This document shows, one piece after another, positions 19,198 to 27,142 of a DNA stretch of 64,000 nucleotides (position 1 is the stretch's first letter; every line of letters begins with the position of its first letter). The translations under genes and the position numbers were made by a program. The notes under the pieces are model-generated. The model searched no databases. It was not told where the DNA came from and was given only the letters and a program-made list of their open reading frames with translations. The DNA lies in assembly GCF_000231055.2 (NCBI RefSeq), contig NZ_CM001466.1, forward strand, positions 3,289,616-3,353,615, read 5' to 3'. The DNA comes from Saccharomonospora azurea NA-128. Its GTDB lineage: Bacteria > Actinomycetota > Actinomycetes > Mycobacteriales > Pseudonocardiaceae.

Positions 19198-20079
19198 TCA
19201 CGCCGCGGCGCCCGCGTCGCGAGCCACCTTCATCACGTAGTCGCCGTAGCCGCTCTTCGCGAGCTTCGCACCCAGGCTGTAGCACTCGTCGGCGGTGATG
19301 AACCCCATGCGCAGAGCCACCTCCTCCAGGCAGGCGATGCGCACGCCGGTGCGGTGTTCCAGCACCTGCACGAACTGCCCCGCCTCCAGCAGGGAATCGT
19401 GCGTGCCCGTGTCGAGCCACGCGAACCCCCGGCTCAGGGTGTGCATCCTCGCCTTGCCCTCGCGGAGGTAGGTGAGGTTGACGTCGGTGATCTCCAGCTC
19501 GCCGCGGGGTGACGGTGTGAGGCCCTTCGCGATGTCCACGACCTGGTTGTCGTACAGGTAGAGGCCGGTGATGGCGAGATTCGACTTCGGTTCGGCGGGC
19601 TTCTCCTCGATCGAGAGCAGGGTGCCCGCGGCGTCCACCTCGCCCACGCCGTAGCGCTGCGGGTCCTTGACCTCGTAGCCGAACAACGCGCAGCCGTCGA
19701 GGTTCGCCACCTCGTCCTGCAGCAGGCCGGAGAACCCGCGTCCGTAGAAGATGTTGTCGCCGAGGATCAGGGCGACCGAGTCGTCACCCACGAAGTCGGC
19801 GCCGATGATGAACGCCTCCGCGAGGCCGTTGGGGCTCGGCTGCTCCGCGTACCGCAGATCGAGACCCCACTGGGTGCCGTCGCCGAGCAGACGCTGGAAG
19901 TTGGGCAGATCGCTCGGAGTGGAGATCAACAGGATCTCCCGGATGCCCGCCAGCATCAGCACCGACAGCGGGTAGTACACCATCGGCTTGTCGTAGACGG
20001 GGAGGAGTTGCTTCGAGGTCGCCTGGGTGATCGGGTGGAGCCGGGTGCCGCTGCCACCGGCCAGCACGATGCCTTTCAA
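19198..20079 (-). CDS. rmlA: Glucose-1-phosphate thymidylyltransferase
   Basis: The enzyme makes dTDP-glucose from dTTP and glucose 1-phosphate, the first step to dTDP-rhamnose, which links the cell-wall arabinogalactan in mycolata-related actinobacteria. The 293 residues start [18 protein letters not shown] with the nucleotide-binding G-G-x-G-T-R-L-x-P, followed by [26 protein letters not shown] and [14 protein letters not shown], all characteristic of the short RmlA type. The other rml genes are not adjacent. Confidence 0.95.
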   Translation of the reverse strand: MKGIVLAGGSGTRLHPITQATSKQLLPVYDKPMVYYPLSVLMLAGIREILLISTPSDLPNFQRLLGDGTQWGLDLRYAEQPSPNGLAEAFIIGADFVGDDSVALILGDNIFYGRGFSGLLQDEVANLDGCALFGYEVKDPQRYGVGEVDAAGTLLSIEEKPAEPKSNLAITGLYLYDNQVVDIAKGLTPSPRGELEITDVNLTYLREGKARMHTLSRGFAWLDTGTHDSLLEAGQFVQVLEHRTGVRIACLEEVALRMGFITADECYSLGAKLAKSGYGDYVMKVARDAGAAA

Positions 20080-20142
20080 TGCGACTCTCCTGGGTCTCGA
20101 GGCCTTGCCGGTGGGCAGCGTATCGCGGTCACGGAGAGGGTC

Positions 20143-20195
20143 GGTGTGCTTCGGCCGGCGTCACAGTCGAGTGGACCGGACTGCCGAAGCACACC
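20143..20195. terminator. Hairpin between DUF4232 gene and rmlA
   Basis: A 13-bp perfect inverted repeat (20143-20155 with 20183-20195) encloses a 27-base loop. A CCA/CAC-rich run follows. It could end the DUF4232 transcript read on the reverse strand; the long loop leaves this uncertain. Confidence 0.4.
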
Positions 20196-20229
20196 ACCAC
20201 CACCACCAGAGGTCGGTCGGCGTCACCGC

Positions 20230-20925
20230 TCAGCGGTAGCCGGACCCCTCCTTCACGCTGGACACCGTCAGTTGCTCGCCGCCCAGCTCGGTACGGGCAC
20301 AGCCGGTACCGGGCAACTCCACGAACTTCGACGCCATCTCGTGCGGCGGATAGATCCGGAGCCCCCGCACCTCCGTGGGCGAGCACGCCTGCTCGTCGTA
20401 GACGCCGACCTGCGTGAATCCCACGTCGGCGTGGGCGACGTCGCCCGGATTCAACGTGATCGGGGCACCCTTCTCGCCGTTGTGGAGGGCGGGCTTGCCG
20501 ACCTGGTGACCGTCGTCGCCCGCGACGTACGAGACACCGGGGAATCCGTGGAGGACACAGGGGATGTCGCCGACGTTGGTGAAGACCAGCTGCCGGTACA
20601 CCGTCCCCGCCGCGCCCTCGCCCTCGCCGAGCGACAGCGACAGGTTCGCCGAGGCGCAGTAGTCCGGGTCGGGCGGAGGCTGCTTCGCGTCGGCCCCGGG
20701 CGCCGCTTCGCGGTCGCCGTCCACGTCGTCGGCGCCGGGGTCGGTGCTGTCGGGATTGTCCCGCGCCGAGGTCGGCGGGGCGTCCGCCGTGGCCTCCGAT
20801 GTGGCCGCCTGCGAGTTCGGCGAGGTGTTGAGGGCCTCACCGCCCCCGGAACCACAACCTGCCAGCGCGAGCACGATGCCTGTCGCGGCCAGCAACGCTT
20901 GTGCTGTGTTGGTGCGTTTCATCAT
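20230..20925 (-). CDS. DUF4232 lipoprotein
   Basis: The 231-residue precursor has a signal peptide with lipobox VLALAGCGSGGG. A Ser/Thr/Ala/Asp-rich spacer of about 65 residues follows, then a DUF4232-like beta domain beginning YCASANLSLSLGEGEGAAG, with LVFTNVGDIPCVLHGFPGVSYV and a final GCARTELGG. One cysteine pair (in DYCAS and IPCVLHGFP) and another (EQACSPTE and GTGCARTE) could form disulfides. It is expected outside the cell, bound to the membrane; the role is not known. A GAAGGGGG box lies five bases before the first of two adjacent ATG codons. Confidence 0.8.
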   Translation of the reverse strand: MMKRTNTAQALLAATGIVLALAGCGSGGGEALNTSPNSQAATSEATADAPPTSARDNPDSTDPGADDVDGDREAAPGADAKQPPPDPDYCASANLSLSLGEGEGAAGTVYRQLVFTNVGDIPCVLHGFPGVSYVAGDDGHQVGKPALHNGEKGAPITLNPGDVAHADVGFTQVGVYDEQACSPTEVRGLRIYPPHEMASKFVELPGTGCARTELGGEQLTVSSVKEGSGYR

Positions 20926-21138
20926 CGCCACCCCCTTCTTGCGGGTCCATACACCAAGACGTCCGAACCAGTCGGGAAGGTTGCCTCGCCGAGGGAGGAC
21001 CCTCCGAAGGGACCGCCGGACGTTCACTGGGGTGACGGTCACTCGCGAGACGGTTCACGCAGAGTCGGGAAAGGGGGACGAACGCGTGACCTGCGGGCAC
21101 GCCGAACGGGCGCATCACCGCAGGTCACGCGCCGAGAG

Positions 21139-21630
21139 TCACCGGTAGTTGGTGAACTGCAGGGCGATGCCGAAGTCCTCGTTCTTCAGCAACGCGATGA
21201 CGTCCTGGAGGTGGTCCTTCTTCTTGCCGGACACCCGCAGCTGGTCGCCCTGGATCTGAGCCTGGACACCCTTGGGGCCCTCGTCGCGGATGAACTTGGC
21301 GATCTTCTTCGCCTTGTCCGCCTCGATGCCCTCGATAATCTTGCCGTTGACCTTGTAGATCTTGCCGGAGACCGCGGGCTCGTCGGCCTCGAACGCCTTG
21401 AGCGAGATGCCCCGCTTGATCAGCTTCTCCTTGAAGACCTCCACCGCCGCCTTCGCGCGCTCCTCGGTCTCGGCTTCGATCGTCACGGCATGCTCACCGG
21501 CCCACTCGACCTTGGCGCCGGTACCGCGGAAGTCGAACCGCGTGGACAGCTCCTTGCTCGCCTGGTTGAGCGCGTTGTCCACCTCCTGACGGTCGACCTT
21601 GCTGACGACGTCGAAAGAGGGATCGGCCAC
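21139..21630 (-). CDS. yajQ: YajQ family nucleotide-binding protein
   Basis: The 163-residue protein has the family's beginning [22 protein letters not shown] with two ferredoxin-like halves, [24 protein letters not shown], and the end [11 protein letters not shown]. Members bind nucleic acid or c-di-GMP in some Gram-negative bacteria; the actinobacterial role is unclear. Start is GTG with GAGG eight bases upstream. A reading frame continuing upstream would enter the tRNA-Tyr gene and is not used. It is divergent from that tRNA. Confidence 0.92.
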   Translation of the reverse strand: MADPSFDVVSKVDRQEVDNALNQASKELSTRFDFRGTGAKVEWAGEHAVTIEAETEERAKAAVEVFKEKLIKRGISLKAFEADEPAVSGKIYKVNGKIIEGIEADKAKKIAKFIRDEGPKGVQAQIQGDQLRVSGKKKDHLQDVIALLKNEDFGIALQFTNYR

Positions 21631-21746
21631 GTCACACACCTCGTCGTTTCGGCTGTTGGATGGCTCCACCCTAGCCACCGCCAACCCCACCGATCGGGCG
21701 AGTTGCGCATTCGCTATCCTGGATCTCGGCCGGGTTGACCGGCCAT

Positions 21747-21828
21747 GGCGGGTTACCCGAGTGGCCAAAGGGATCTGACTGTAAATCAGACGGCTCAGCC
21801 TACGGGGGTTCGAATCCCTCACCCGCCA
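21747..21828 (+). tRNA. tRNA-Tyr (GUA), integration target
   Basis: It is a class II tRNA of 82 bases with acceptor arm GGCGGGT/ACCCGCC, anticodon GTA at 21781-21783, a long variable arm and the T arm GGGGGTTCGAATCCCTC. CCA is not encoded. Its 3' part, from the anticodon loop on, lies in the left att repeat of the integrated element, which rebuilds a complete tRNA. Confidence 0.97.
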
Positions 21829-21865
21829 CAGCAGGCGAAACGCCCCGCCACCTGGGAAGACCAGG
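21779..21865 (+). repeat. attL: left 87-bp direct repeat of the integrated element
   Basis: These 87 bases are identical to 37595-37681. The repeat covers the tRNA-Tyr 3' part (anticodon loop onward), the spacer and the left arm and loop of the tRNA terminator. Beyond it the two copies continue to match with scattered differences for about 12 bases. Confidence 0.95.
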
Positions 21866-21877
21866 TGGCGGGGCGTT
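21839..21877 (+). terminator. tRNA-Tyr terminator hairpin, left copy
   Basis: A perfect 17-bp stem (21839-21855 with 21861-21877) closes the loop GAAGA. The right end of the element has the same hairpin at 37655-37693 with a single changed base that still allows a G-U pair. Confidence 0.85.
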
Positions 21878-21920
21878 GTCGTATGGTCCGGCTGTGTCCG
21901 GCCGAGTCCGTCTCGCTCCG

Positions 21921-21944
21921 GGTGCTTGCCCCATATGTGCCCCA
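21921..21944 (+). promoter_or_regulatory. Candidate integrase arm site, left
   Basis: The 24 bases match 37516-37539 at 20 positions, including a run of 15 identical bases (CCCATATGTGCCCCA). In the excised circle the two sites would flank the att core in the same orientation. Confidence 0.5.
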
Positions 21945-21959
21945 AAGGAGGCTGGCGGT

Positions 21960-23324
21960 TCACCAGCCGTGTAGCGCTCGCTCCGCTCGCTCACGGGCCG
22001 TCTGCTCGCCACCGTCGAGGCACTTCGCGTAGACCTTCAGCAGCACGGACACGCTGTGACCGGCCCACTTCGCTACGCGAGTCGGCTCGACGCCACCGCT
22101 CAGCCACGTCGACACGCAGGCGTGCCGGAGGTCGTACGGTCGTTTACCGAGAGGCCCCGCCAGTACCTCGGCCGTGAACACCTTCGCTCGCGCAGCAGCC
22201 CACACCCTGCCGTAAACCGTGCTTCCTACCCGCCCACCATCACGGGCGCCCCGGAACAGCCGACCATCTCTCGCTGTGCCGAACCGTGACAGGTGATCGT
22301 GCAGTATCTCCGTCAGCACAGGTGGGCAGGGGACCGTTCGGCCCATGCTGGAGTCCCGATGTTTCAGCGGCCCTTCCTCGCTAGCCTCGCCCGAATCGGT
22401 CCATTCCCTGCCGATCTCCGCCCGAGCGCCGTCGAGGTGAATGTCGCCCCAGCCCTTCTCCGGCAAGGAGAGGTTCTGTTTCTTGAGGTTGGCGGCCTCT
22501 TCCGGGCGAAGTCCGGCGTAGTACATGCACGCGAAGAACGCGACCAATCTGGGGCCTTGCTTGCCGATCGTGTCGATGGCGGTGAGCAGCATGCGAGCCT
22601 GCATCGGGTTGACCGCGGACTCCGGGTTCACCTGGGTCAATGCGTAATGCCGCTTCTTGACCTTGACCTCGTTGAGCGGATTCGTTGACAGGAGCTTCTT
22701 CTCGATGGCGTAGTCGATCGCGTTCGCGAGAGCCACTCGCCGGATACGAACGGTGTTACCTGCGGCTCGGGTGCCGTCCAAGTTCATGTCGAGTGCCCGC
22801 AGCACGGCCCGGAGCACTTCCGGCTTGGCGAGGTCGGAGACATTCCGGCTCGCGCGGGCGAGTGCCTTGGAAATCCGCGCTGCTTCAGGCGTCCGCTCGG
22901 CACTTCGCGTCTTCGTGTTGAACTCCTCCATCAACACCTTTCGTAGCGCCTTGTCCTGGGGAAGAGAAGCACTCTCGTGTAGCAGCGCGACTGTGATCCG
23001 CGTCAATGACTCGGCCAGTGACTTCCGGTACTTCGGGGAGCAGTCAGGCCACTTCATGTCCATGTAGGCGCACGCGAACTCGAACCACGTCATCGTGGTG
23101 CGCTCCCGTTCCATGGAGACCGGAAGACCACTACCGACGTCGAATGCTTCTCCGCTCCGGGCTGCCGACACGAGCCGGGAGCGGAAGCTGTCGGCGAGCG
23201 CGGCCGTCGTGAACGAGCGGCCGAACCTGCGCTGCTCCACCACCCAACGCACGCGGTAGCTCGACCGGCGTTTGCCTCGGATGTGCTCAATCGTCCAGAT
23301 ACGAACGTTGTGACTGGTATCCAT
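21960..23324 (-). CDS. Tyrosine recombinase (integrase) of the AICE
   Basis: The enzyme integrates and excises the element at tRNA-Tyr. The 454 residues contain an N-terminal arm-binding part ([23 protein letters not shown]), a core-binding helical domain (about 75-225) and the catalytic domain. The catalytic Arg is in [10 protein letters not shown] (R273), the second Arg in YDLRHA (R400), then AGHS (H423) and the nucleophile in VYAKCL (Y432). The usual His three residues before the second Arg is Tyr here. The start ATG overlaps the excisionase stop by one base (TGATG), and the stop lies 94 bases from the att repeat, the usual AICE arrangement. Confidence 0.95.
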   Translation of the reverse strand: MDTSHNVRIWTIEHIRGKRRSSYRVRWVVEQRRFGRSFTTAALADSFRSRLVSAARSGEAFDVGSGLPVSMERERTTMTWFEFACAYMDMKWPDCSPKYRKSLAESLTRITVALLHESASLPQDKALRKVLMEEFNTKTRSAERTPEAARISKALARASRNVSDLAKPEVLRAVLRALDMNLDGTRAAGNTVRIRRVALANAIDYAIEKKLLSTNPLNEVKVKKRHYALTQVNPESAVNPMQARMLLTAIDTIGKQGPRLVAFFACMYYAGLRPEEAANLKKQNLSLPEKGWGDIHLDGARAEIGREWTDSGEASEEGPLKHRDSSMGRTVPCPPVLTEILHDHLSRFGTARDGRLFRGARDGGRVGSTVYGRVWAAARAKVFTAEVLAGPLGKRPYDLRHACVSTWLSGGVEPTRVAKWAGHSVSVLLKVYAKCLDGGEQTARERAERALHGW

Positions 23325-23512
23325 CAAGCGGCAACCTCGCGGGATTCGAGCCATGCTTCGAGATCGGTGCGGCGAATTCGGATTTCGCCGTTCGGGAGTT
23401 TGATGTAGCGCGGTGCGCGCCCCTTCGCGCACCAGTCGTAGAAGGTGGACTTCGCTACGCCCAGTTCTTCACAGAAAGCCTTGAGCGTGAGGTATCGGCG
23501 CTCGGTGCCCAT
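23324..23512 (-). CDS. Excisionase-type helix-turn-helix protein
   Basis: The 62-residue protein is a MerR-like winged helix: YLTLKAFCEELGVAKSTFYDWCAKGRAPRYIKLPNGEIRIRRTDLEAWLE. This matches the helix-turn-helix domain 17/excisionase family. In AICEs the gene sits directly before int, and the protein directs the integrase toward excision. The coupling through TGATG to the integrase supports that role. Confidence 0.9.
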   Translation of the reverse strand: MGTERRYLTLKAFCEELGVAKSTFYDWCAKGRAPRYIKLPNGEIRIRRTDLEAWLESREVAA

Positions 23513-23593
23513 GCTGGTGAGGTCTCCTCAGTACGGCGGTGGTGGTGAATGAGGGGAGAGGCAGGCCGGGGCGCTTTCTCCGGCGGTTGTTTG

Positions 23594-23804
23594 CCGCTAC
23601 GTCCGCTACCTCAGCTACTCGGCTGGTCAGAGCGGTAGCGGCTATGTAAGTGGTAGCGGCTGCATCCGCTACCCGGCTCCACGCGATCCAAGCGGTGGCA
23701 GACCTTCGGTAGCGCTTGTGTCCGCTACCTCGGTTTGGTCCGCTACCGGGTTGACCTGCGGGGTAGCGGCAGTAGCGGTGGTAGCGGCTGTGGGCAGGTA
23801 GCGG
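23594..23804. repeat. Iteron-like GTAGCGG repeats, candidate replication origin
   Basis: GTAGCGG occurs six times on the + strand (23635, 23653, 23763, 23772, 23781, 23798) and its complement CCGCTAC five times (23594, 23603, 23666, 23722, 23740), all exact. The wider consensus is GGTAGCGG followed by C or A. The repeats straddle the last 45 codons of the DUF3631 gene and the gap before the excisionase gene. Dense repeats beside replication genes are the usual form of an iteron origin. Confidence 0.65.
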
Positions 23805-25123
23805 CTCCAGGCGTCGGCGAGGCCGCCGTCGCCGTCGAGGCGGTAGCCCTTCGCGACGCTGCCGCCCGGCCGTTTGAGGTTGCTAGAGCGGACGCCGTAC
23901 TTGCCGAGGAGTTTGCCGAGTGCACGGGCGTCGAGTGGTTTGCCGTGGAGTTCGGCCCAGGGTGCTTCGTCGAGGTTGTGTAGGGCGGTGAGGATGTCGG
24001 CGGTGGTCATGCGGTCGGTGTCGTGTTGGGTGTAGAGCTGGCGGAGGTCGGCGAGGAGGCGGATGCCGATGCTGTCGGGTTGGGTGGCGGCGTTGGCGAC
24101 GAAGTACTCGCATGCGGCGCGGGCGGTGTCGGGCCAGTGGTCGCCTGCTTGGTCGGCGATGGCGATCAGTGGCCGCCAGATTTCGGCGGAGCGGTCCCGC
24201 ACGCTCGGTGGCATGGTCGGCCGGGCCGCCCCGACCCGTTCGCCCGCGGTGGCCATCCAGGCGGCCAGTCGCTCGCGCAGTGGGCGGGCTTCGCGTTCGA
24301 CGTCTTCCTCCCAGAACTCGGCGACGTGTTCGTCGGCGCGGCGGCGTTTCATGTGGACGGTGATGGCGCGGGTGGTGATGGTGGCGGGCATGTGCCCGGC
24401 GATGCCGGCTAGCGCCGCGGGGGCGTAGACGGGGAAGCGTTCGACCTTCATGGCGCGGGCGTCTCCGACGCAGCGGGCGATCGTCGCGGAGCGCTTGTAT
24501 CCGGCGTTGAGCATCGCGCGCAGGTCTTCGTTGTTTCCTCCGTTCTTGGGGTTGAAGATCGCGTCGACCTCGTCGAAGAGGATCGTGACGGGTCCGTCGG
24601 CGACCATGCGGAACAGTGCCGCGGTGGTGGCCGAGATGGTCATCTCGGGTGCGCGGACGAGGAACTGGGCGACCTCGAGCACGCGGGTCTTGCCGCTGCC
24701 CGGCTCGGCGGAGTCGAGGATCAGGCGTGGGGTGACGTAGAAGTGGTCGGCGGCGTGGGTATGGGCGTACCAGAGAGCGAGCATGGGTGCGCAGTGCTCG
24801 CTCGGGAAGGCGTTGTAGCGGGCCACGAACTCCCGCACCGCATCCAGCACGCTCGCCCCGGACTCCTCACCCGGTGGCGGCGGGCCGAGCCACGACAGAG
24901 GGCGCTCGGGAGCGGCTTCGGGTACGTCGGTATTCGGGGCTGTGCCGCTGTCGACGGCCTCGCGGGTGCCGGTGTGGGCGGCCTGCCAGACGGTCTGGCA
25001 GTTCTCCGAGCAGAAGTCCGGCGACGGCGACTCACCCCGGTCTCGCCCGCACTGCACACACGCGGCAGCGGGGTCGGCAAGGACGTCGTCGATAGCCGAC
25101 AGCAGCGGATCAGGCGTACTCAT
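23669..25123 (-). CDS. DUF3631 ATPase/helicase-like replication protein
   Basis: The 484-residue protein begins with a four-cysteine zinc finger (C22, C25, C38, C42). A P-loop ATPase domain follows: Walker A SAEPGSGKTRV (138-148) and Walker B TILFDEVDAIF (180-190). The C-terminal half fits DUF3631, a family found with phage- and plasmid-type primases. It probably unwinds the origin or loads the replication machinery with the primase-polymerase encoded just upstream. The ATG overlaps that gene's stop by one base. The last 45 residues are Thr/Ala-rich because the DNA there consists of the repeats. Confidence 0.85.
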   Translation of the reverse strand: MSTPDPLLSAIDDVLADPAAACVQCGRDRGESPSPDFCSENCQTVWQAAHTGTREAVDSGTAPNTDVPEAAPERPLSWLGPPPPGEESGASVLDAVREFVARYNAFPSEHCAPMLALWYAHTHAADHFYVTPRLILDSAEPGSGKTRVLEVAQFLVRAPEMTISATTAALFRMVADGPVTILFDEVDAIFNPKNGGNNEDLRAMLNAGYKRSATIARCVGDARAMKVERFPVYAPAALAGIAGHMPATITTRAITVHMKRRRADEHVAEFWEEDVEREARPLRERLAAWMATAGERVGAARPTMPPSVRDRSAEIWRPLIAIADQAGDHWPDTARAACEYFVANAATQPDSIGIRLLADLRQLYTQHDTDRMTTADILTALHNLDEAPWAELHGKPLDARALGKLLGKYGVRSSNLKRPGGSVAKGYRLDGDGGLADAWSRYLPTAATTATAATPQVNPVADQTEVADTSATEGLPPLGSRGAG

Positions 25124-25998
25124 CAGGCAGCTACCTCGCTTCCCTGCCGAGACGTGACGGTGCGGGGCTGAGTGCGGCCCTTGGCCAGCCCCGCGTCGAC
25201 CACCCGCGCGACCTCGGGCGGTGTGCATCCGCAGTCCGCGGTGACGAGCGTTCGCGCGGCCTGGATGAGTTCGGTGCGGGCGTGGGCCTCGTCGAGCAGC
25301 CCGCCGCCGACGAGGCGACCAACCCGGTACGCCGCGCGGGACAGGACTTCGTTGTGGCGGCCGGGTGGGGCGGAGCGGATCTCGTCGCACTCGCCGCGCA
25401 GGGCGCTGGCGGCATAGGCGCTCGGTCGCGCCACCGGACCCGCACTCGTCGTCGAGGTGGTTGTGGGGCGTTCGCAGAGGGCTTGCAGCAGCCAGGCGGG
25501 CAAGGGTGCGGGGTCGGTGTCGTCTTCCAGCTCGTATCCGCCTTCCGGCAGTGTCGAGCCGGGGGCGACGACGTAGCCGCCGCCGGAGCGGGTGTCGATC
25601 CGCGGTGCGAGGTGTCCGGCGGTGTTCCGCAGCCGCACCCCGGGCGGGAGCGTGAAGTACAGGTGCCGGCCGCCGGAGGGTGTGGTCACGGTGTAGGTGG
25701 CGGGCAGCTCCACGCCCCGCTCGGCGGCGAGCGCAGCCAACGCCTCAGCGCCGTCGACCTCGCCCGGCTGCTTGACGGTGTCGCAGTCGAGCACCAGCAG
25801 GTGGGACGGGCCGGTGGCCAGGCCGATGTTGAACGCGCCGCTGTCCCAGCAGCGGGTGATGCGGTCGTGGTTGGTGGTGGATCGGTTCTCCCAGGCGCGG
25901 ATGGCGGGGCGCTTGGTGGCCGGTACGAGGGGGAAGACGTACCAGCCCATCGCGGCGCAGTACAGCGCCCATTCCCGTAGCACATCGTGTCCGGACAT
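25123..25998 (-). CDS. Bifunctional primase-polymerase (PrimPol) of the AICE
   Basis: The 291 residues hold an N-terminal archaeo-eukaryotic-type primase domain. The metal-binding pair is D71-x-D73 in LLVLDCDTVK, the SGGRHLYF segment supplies the conserved His (about 108-115), and IDTRSGGGYVVAPGS follows (134-148). The C-terminal third is helical and may bind the helicase. It starts the replication of the excised circle. ATG is preferred because an AGGAG box lies nine bases before it; a GTG six bases upstream (26004) is the alternative. Confidence 0.9.
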   Translation of the reverse strand: MSGHDVLREWALYCAAMGWYVFPLVPATKRPAIRAWENRSTTNHDRITRCWDSGAFNIGLATGPSHLLVLDCDTVKQPGEVDGAEALAALAAERGVELPATYTVTTPSGGRHLYFTLPPGVRLRNTAGHLAPRIDTRSGGGYVVAPGSTLPEGGYELEDDTDPAPLPAWLLQALCERPTTTSTTSAGPVARPSAYAASALRGECDEIRSAPPGRHNEVLSRAAYRVGRLVGGGLLDEAHARTELIQAARTLVTADCGCTPPEVARVVDAGLAKGRTQPRTVTSRQGSEVAA

Positions 25999-26028
25999 GC
26001 TCACGGCTCCTTTCGTGGTGCTGGTTGT

Positions 26029-26469
26029 TCAGACCTGGGTGAGGCGGCCGCGGGCGTGGAGCTTCTTCGCGGCGCGTTCGATGCGGCTCCAGTGCCGGCG
26101 CACCCGCTTCTCGGTCTCGCGGCGGGCGGCGGCTTCGCTGATGCCGGAGCCGCGGGCGTAGCGGCGGAACCCGGCCAGATCCGAGCGGGCACCGGGCTGG
26201 GTGGTGGCGCGGGCGTGGCTGAGTCCGTATCCGGCGTGTTTGACCAGGAACCGGGCGGCGGCTTCGTGTCCGCCGAGGATCATGGCCAGCCAGTCCATCA
26301 ACCGGCCCGGGTGCGGCTCTTCCTCGACCGGGATGACGTATCCGTTGTCATCGTCGGTCAGCACCGCGCGCTTGATCCGGCCACCGGCGGCGCAGTGGAT
26401 GACGGCGTGTCCGGCCTCGTGGAAGGCCGACACCCAGCGGGTGATGTCTTCATCAGCAGCGAAACGCAT
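26029..26469 (-). CDS. Small FtsH-like (M41-fold) metallopeptidase-domain protein, copy 1
   Basis: The 146-residue protein carries HEAGHAVI (zinc ligands H17 and H21, catalytic E18), then GGHEAAA (66-72), then SDLAGFRRYAR with D97. In FtsH the order HEAGHA, GGRAAEE and ND with the third zinc ligand Asp is the same, so a complete M41 zinc triad is present without the AAA module or membrane anchor. The C-terminal third is a basic helix (RRETEKRVRRHWSRIERAAKK). It is a diverged paralogue of the gene 28 bases upstream. Substrate unknown; a role in cutting or sequestering a regulator or transfer protein is possible. Confidence 0.72.
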   Translation of the reverse strand: MRFAADEDITRWVSAFHEAGHAVIHCAAGGRIKRAVLTDDDNGYVIPVEEEPHPGRLMDWLAMILGGHEAAARFLVKHAGYGLSHARATTQPGARSDLAGFRRYARGSGISEAAARRETEKRVRRHWSRIERAAKKLHARGRLTQV

Positions 26470-26497
26470 GCGCGTGCCTCCTCGGGCGAGACAGGGA

Positions 26498-26926
26498 TCA
26501 GAGGTAGATGCGGCCGGAGCGGACCAGCTCCGGTGCTCGGCGTTGGATCTGTGCCCAGTGCCGGTCGACGTGCTTGCGCGCCAGCGCACGGGCCTTGCTC
26601 TCCGACAGCCGACGGGCGCCGAGGGCGCGGTTGACGTGGTGGAAGTTGGCGATGTCGTGGCTGGAGTTGGTGCGCCGGGCGGACCGGCCGTGCAGGCGGG
26701 CCCAGCGCCGCTCGGCCTCGAAGCCGCCCCAGCAGCCGATGACGTAGCCGGTGAGGTTGTCCGGATCCCACCGGACGTCGACAGAGCCGCTGTCGCCCTC
26801 ATGCACGACCGACTTGATCACGAACCCGACGGCCTTCCAGACCACCGCGTGACCGAGCTCGTGGACGGCGATCTGTAGCTGCAGCGGATCGTTGGGGTCG
26901 CGGCGGGTGGAGAACAACCAACCCAT
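26498..26926 (-). CDS. Small FtsH-like (M41-fold) metallopeptidase-domain protein, copy 2
   Basis: The 142-residue protein has HELGHAVV (H22, E23, H26), GGFEAE (67-72) and HDIANFHHVNR (D91), the same three blocks as its neighbour. Its end (HWAQIQRRAPELVRSGR) is alignable with the neighbour's (HWSRIERAAKKLHARGR). There is no signal peptide or membrane segment, so it acts in the cytoplasm. Start ATG at 26926 has GAGG seven bases upstream; GTG directly before it is an alternative. Overall identity between the two copies is low, pointing to an old duplication with separate roles. Confidence 0.7.
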   Translation of the reverse strand: MGWLFSTRRDPNDPLQLQIAVHELGHAVVWKAVGFVIKSVVHEGDSGSVDVRWDPDNLTGYVIGCWGGFEAERRWARLHGRSARRTNSSHDIANFHHVNRALGARRLSESKARALARKHVDRHWAQIQRRAPELVRSGRIYL

Positions 26927-26979
26927 CACGGAACCTCTTTCGTTACTTTGCGTGACTGTGCGTGGGTAGGGGCGGTCAA

Positions 26980-27092
26980 GGGAGCGGGGTAGGGAATCGC
27001 GGGAGGGGAAGGGAGTTTTCCCTTCGCCGCTCCCTACCCCGTCTCCCTAGGCGTGAACTGCGGTTTTGCCCTCGAAGGGAGCGGAGGGAGCG
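26980..27092. other. Structured repeat region after traB, candidate transfer locus
   Basis: The 216-base gap between the M41-like genes and the translocase gene holds GGGAGCG three times (26980, 27077, 27086) and its complement once (27028). It also has an 11-bp inverted repeat (26985-26995 with 27031-27041) around a smaller hairpin (27008-27014 with 27019-27025). No gene fits here. The position just behind the translocase gene suits a clt-like recognition site. Confidence 0.4.
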
Positions 27093-27142
27093 AGGGAATC
27101 GCTGCGCCTAGACGCCTGTGAAAGGCGCTGGTGGGACGCGGG

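Noticed and set aside
23581..23810. CRISPR array
   Set aside because: The repeats are only 7-8 bp, irregularly spaced and in both orientations; iterons explain them better. No CRISPR array was seen elsewhere in the window.
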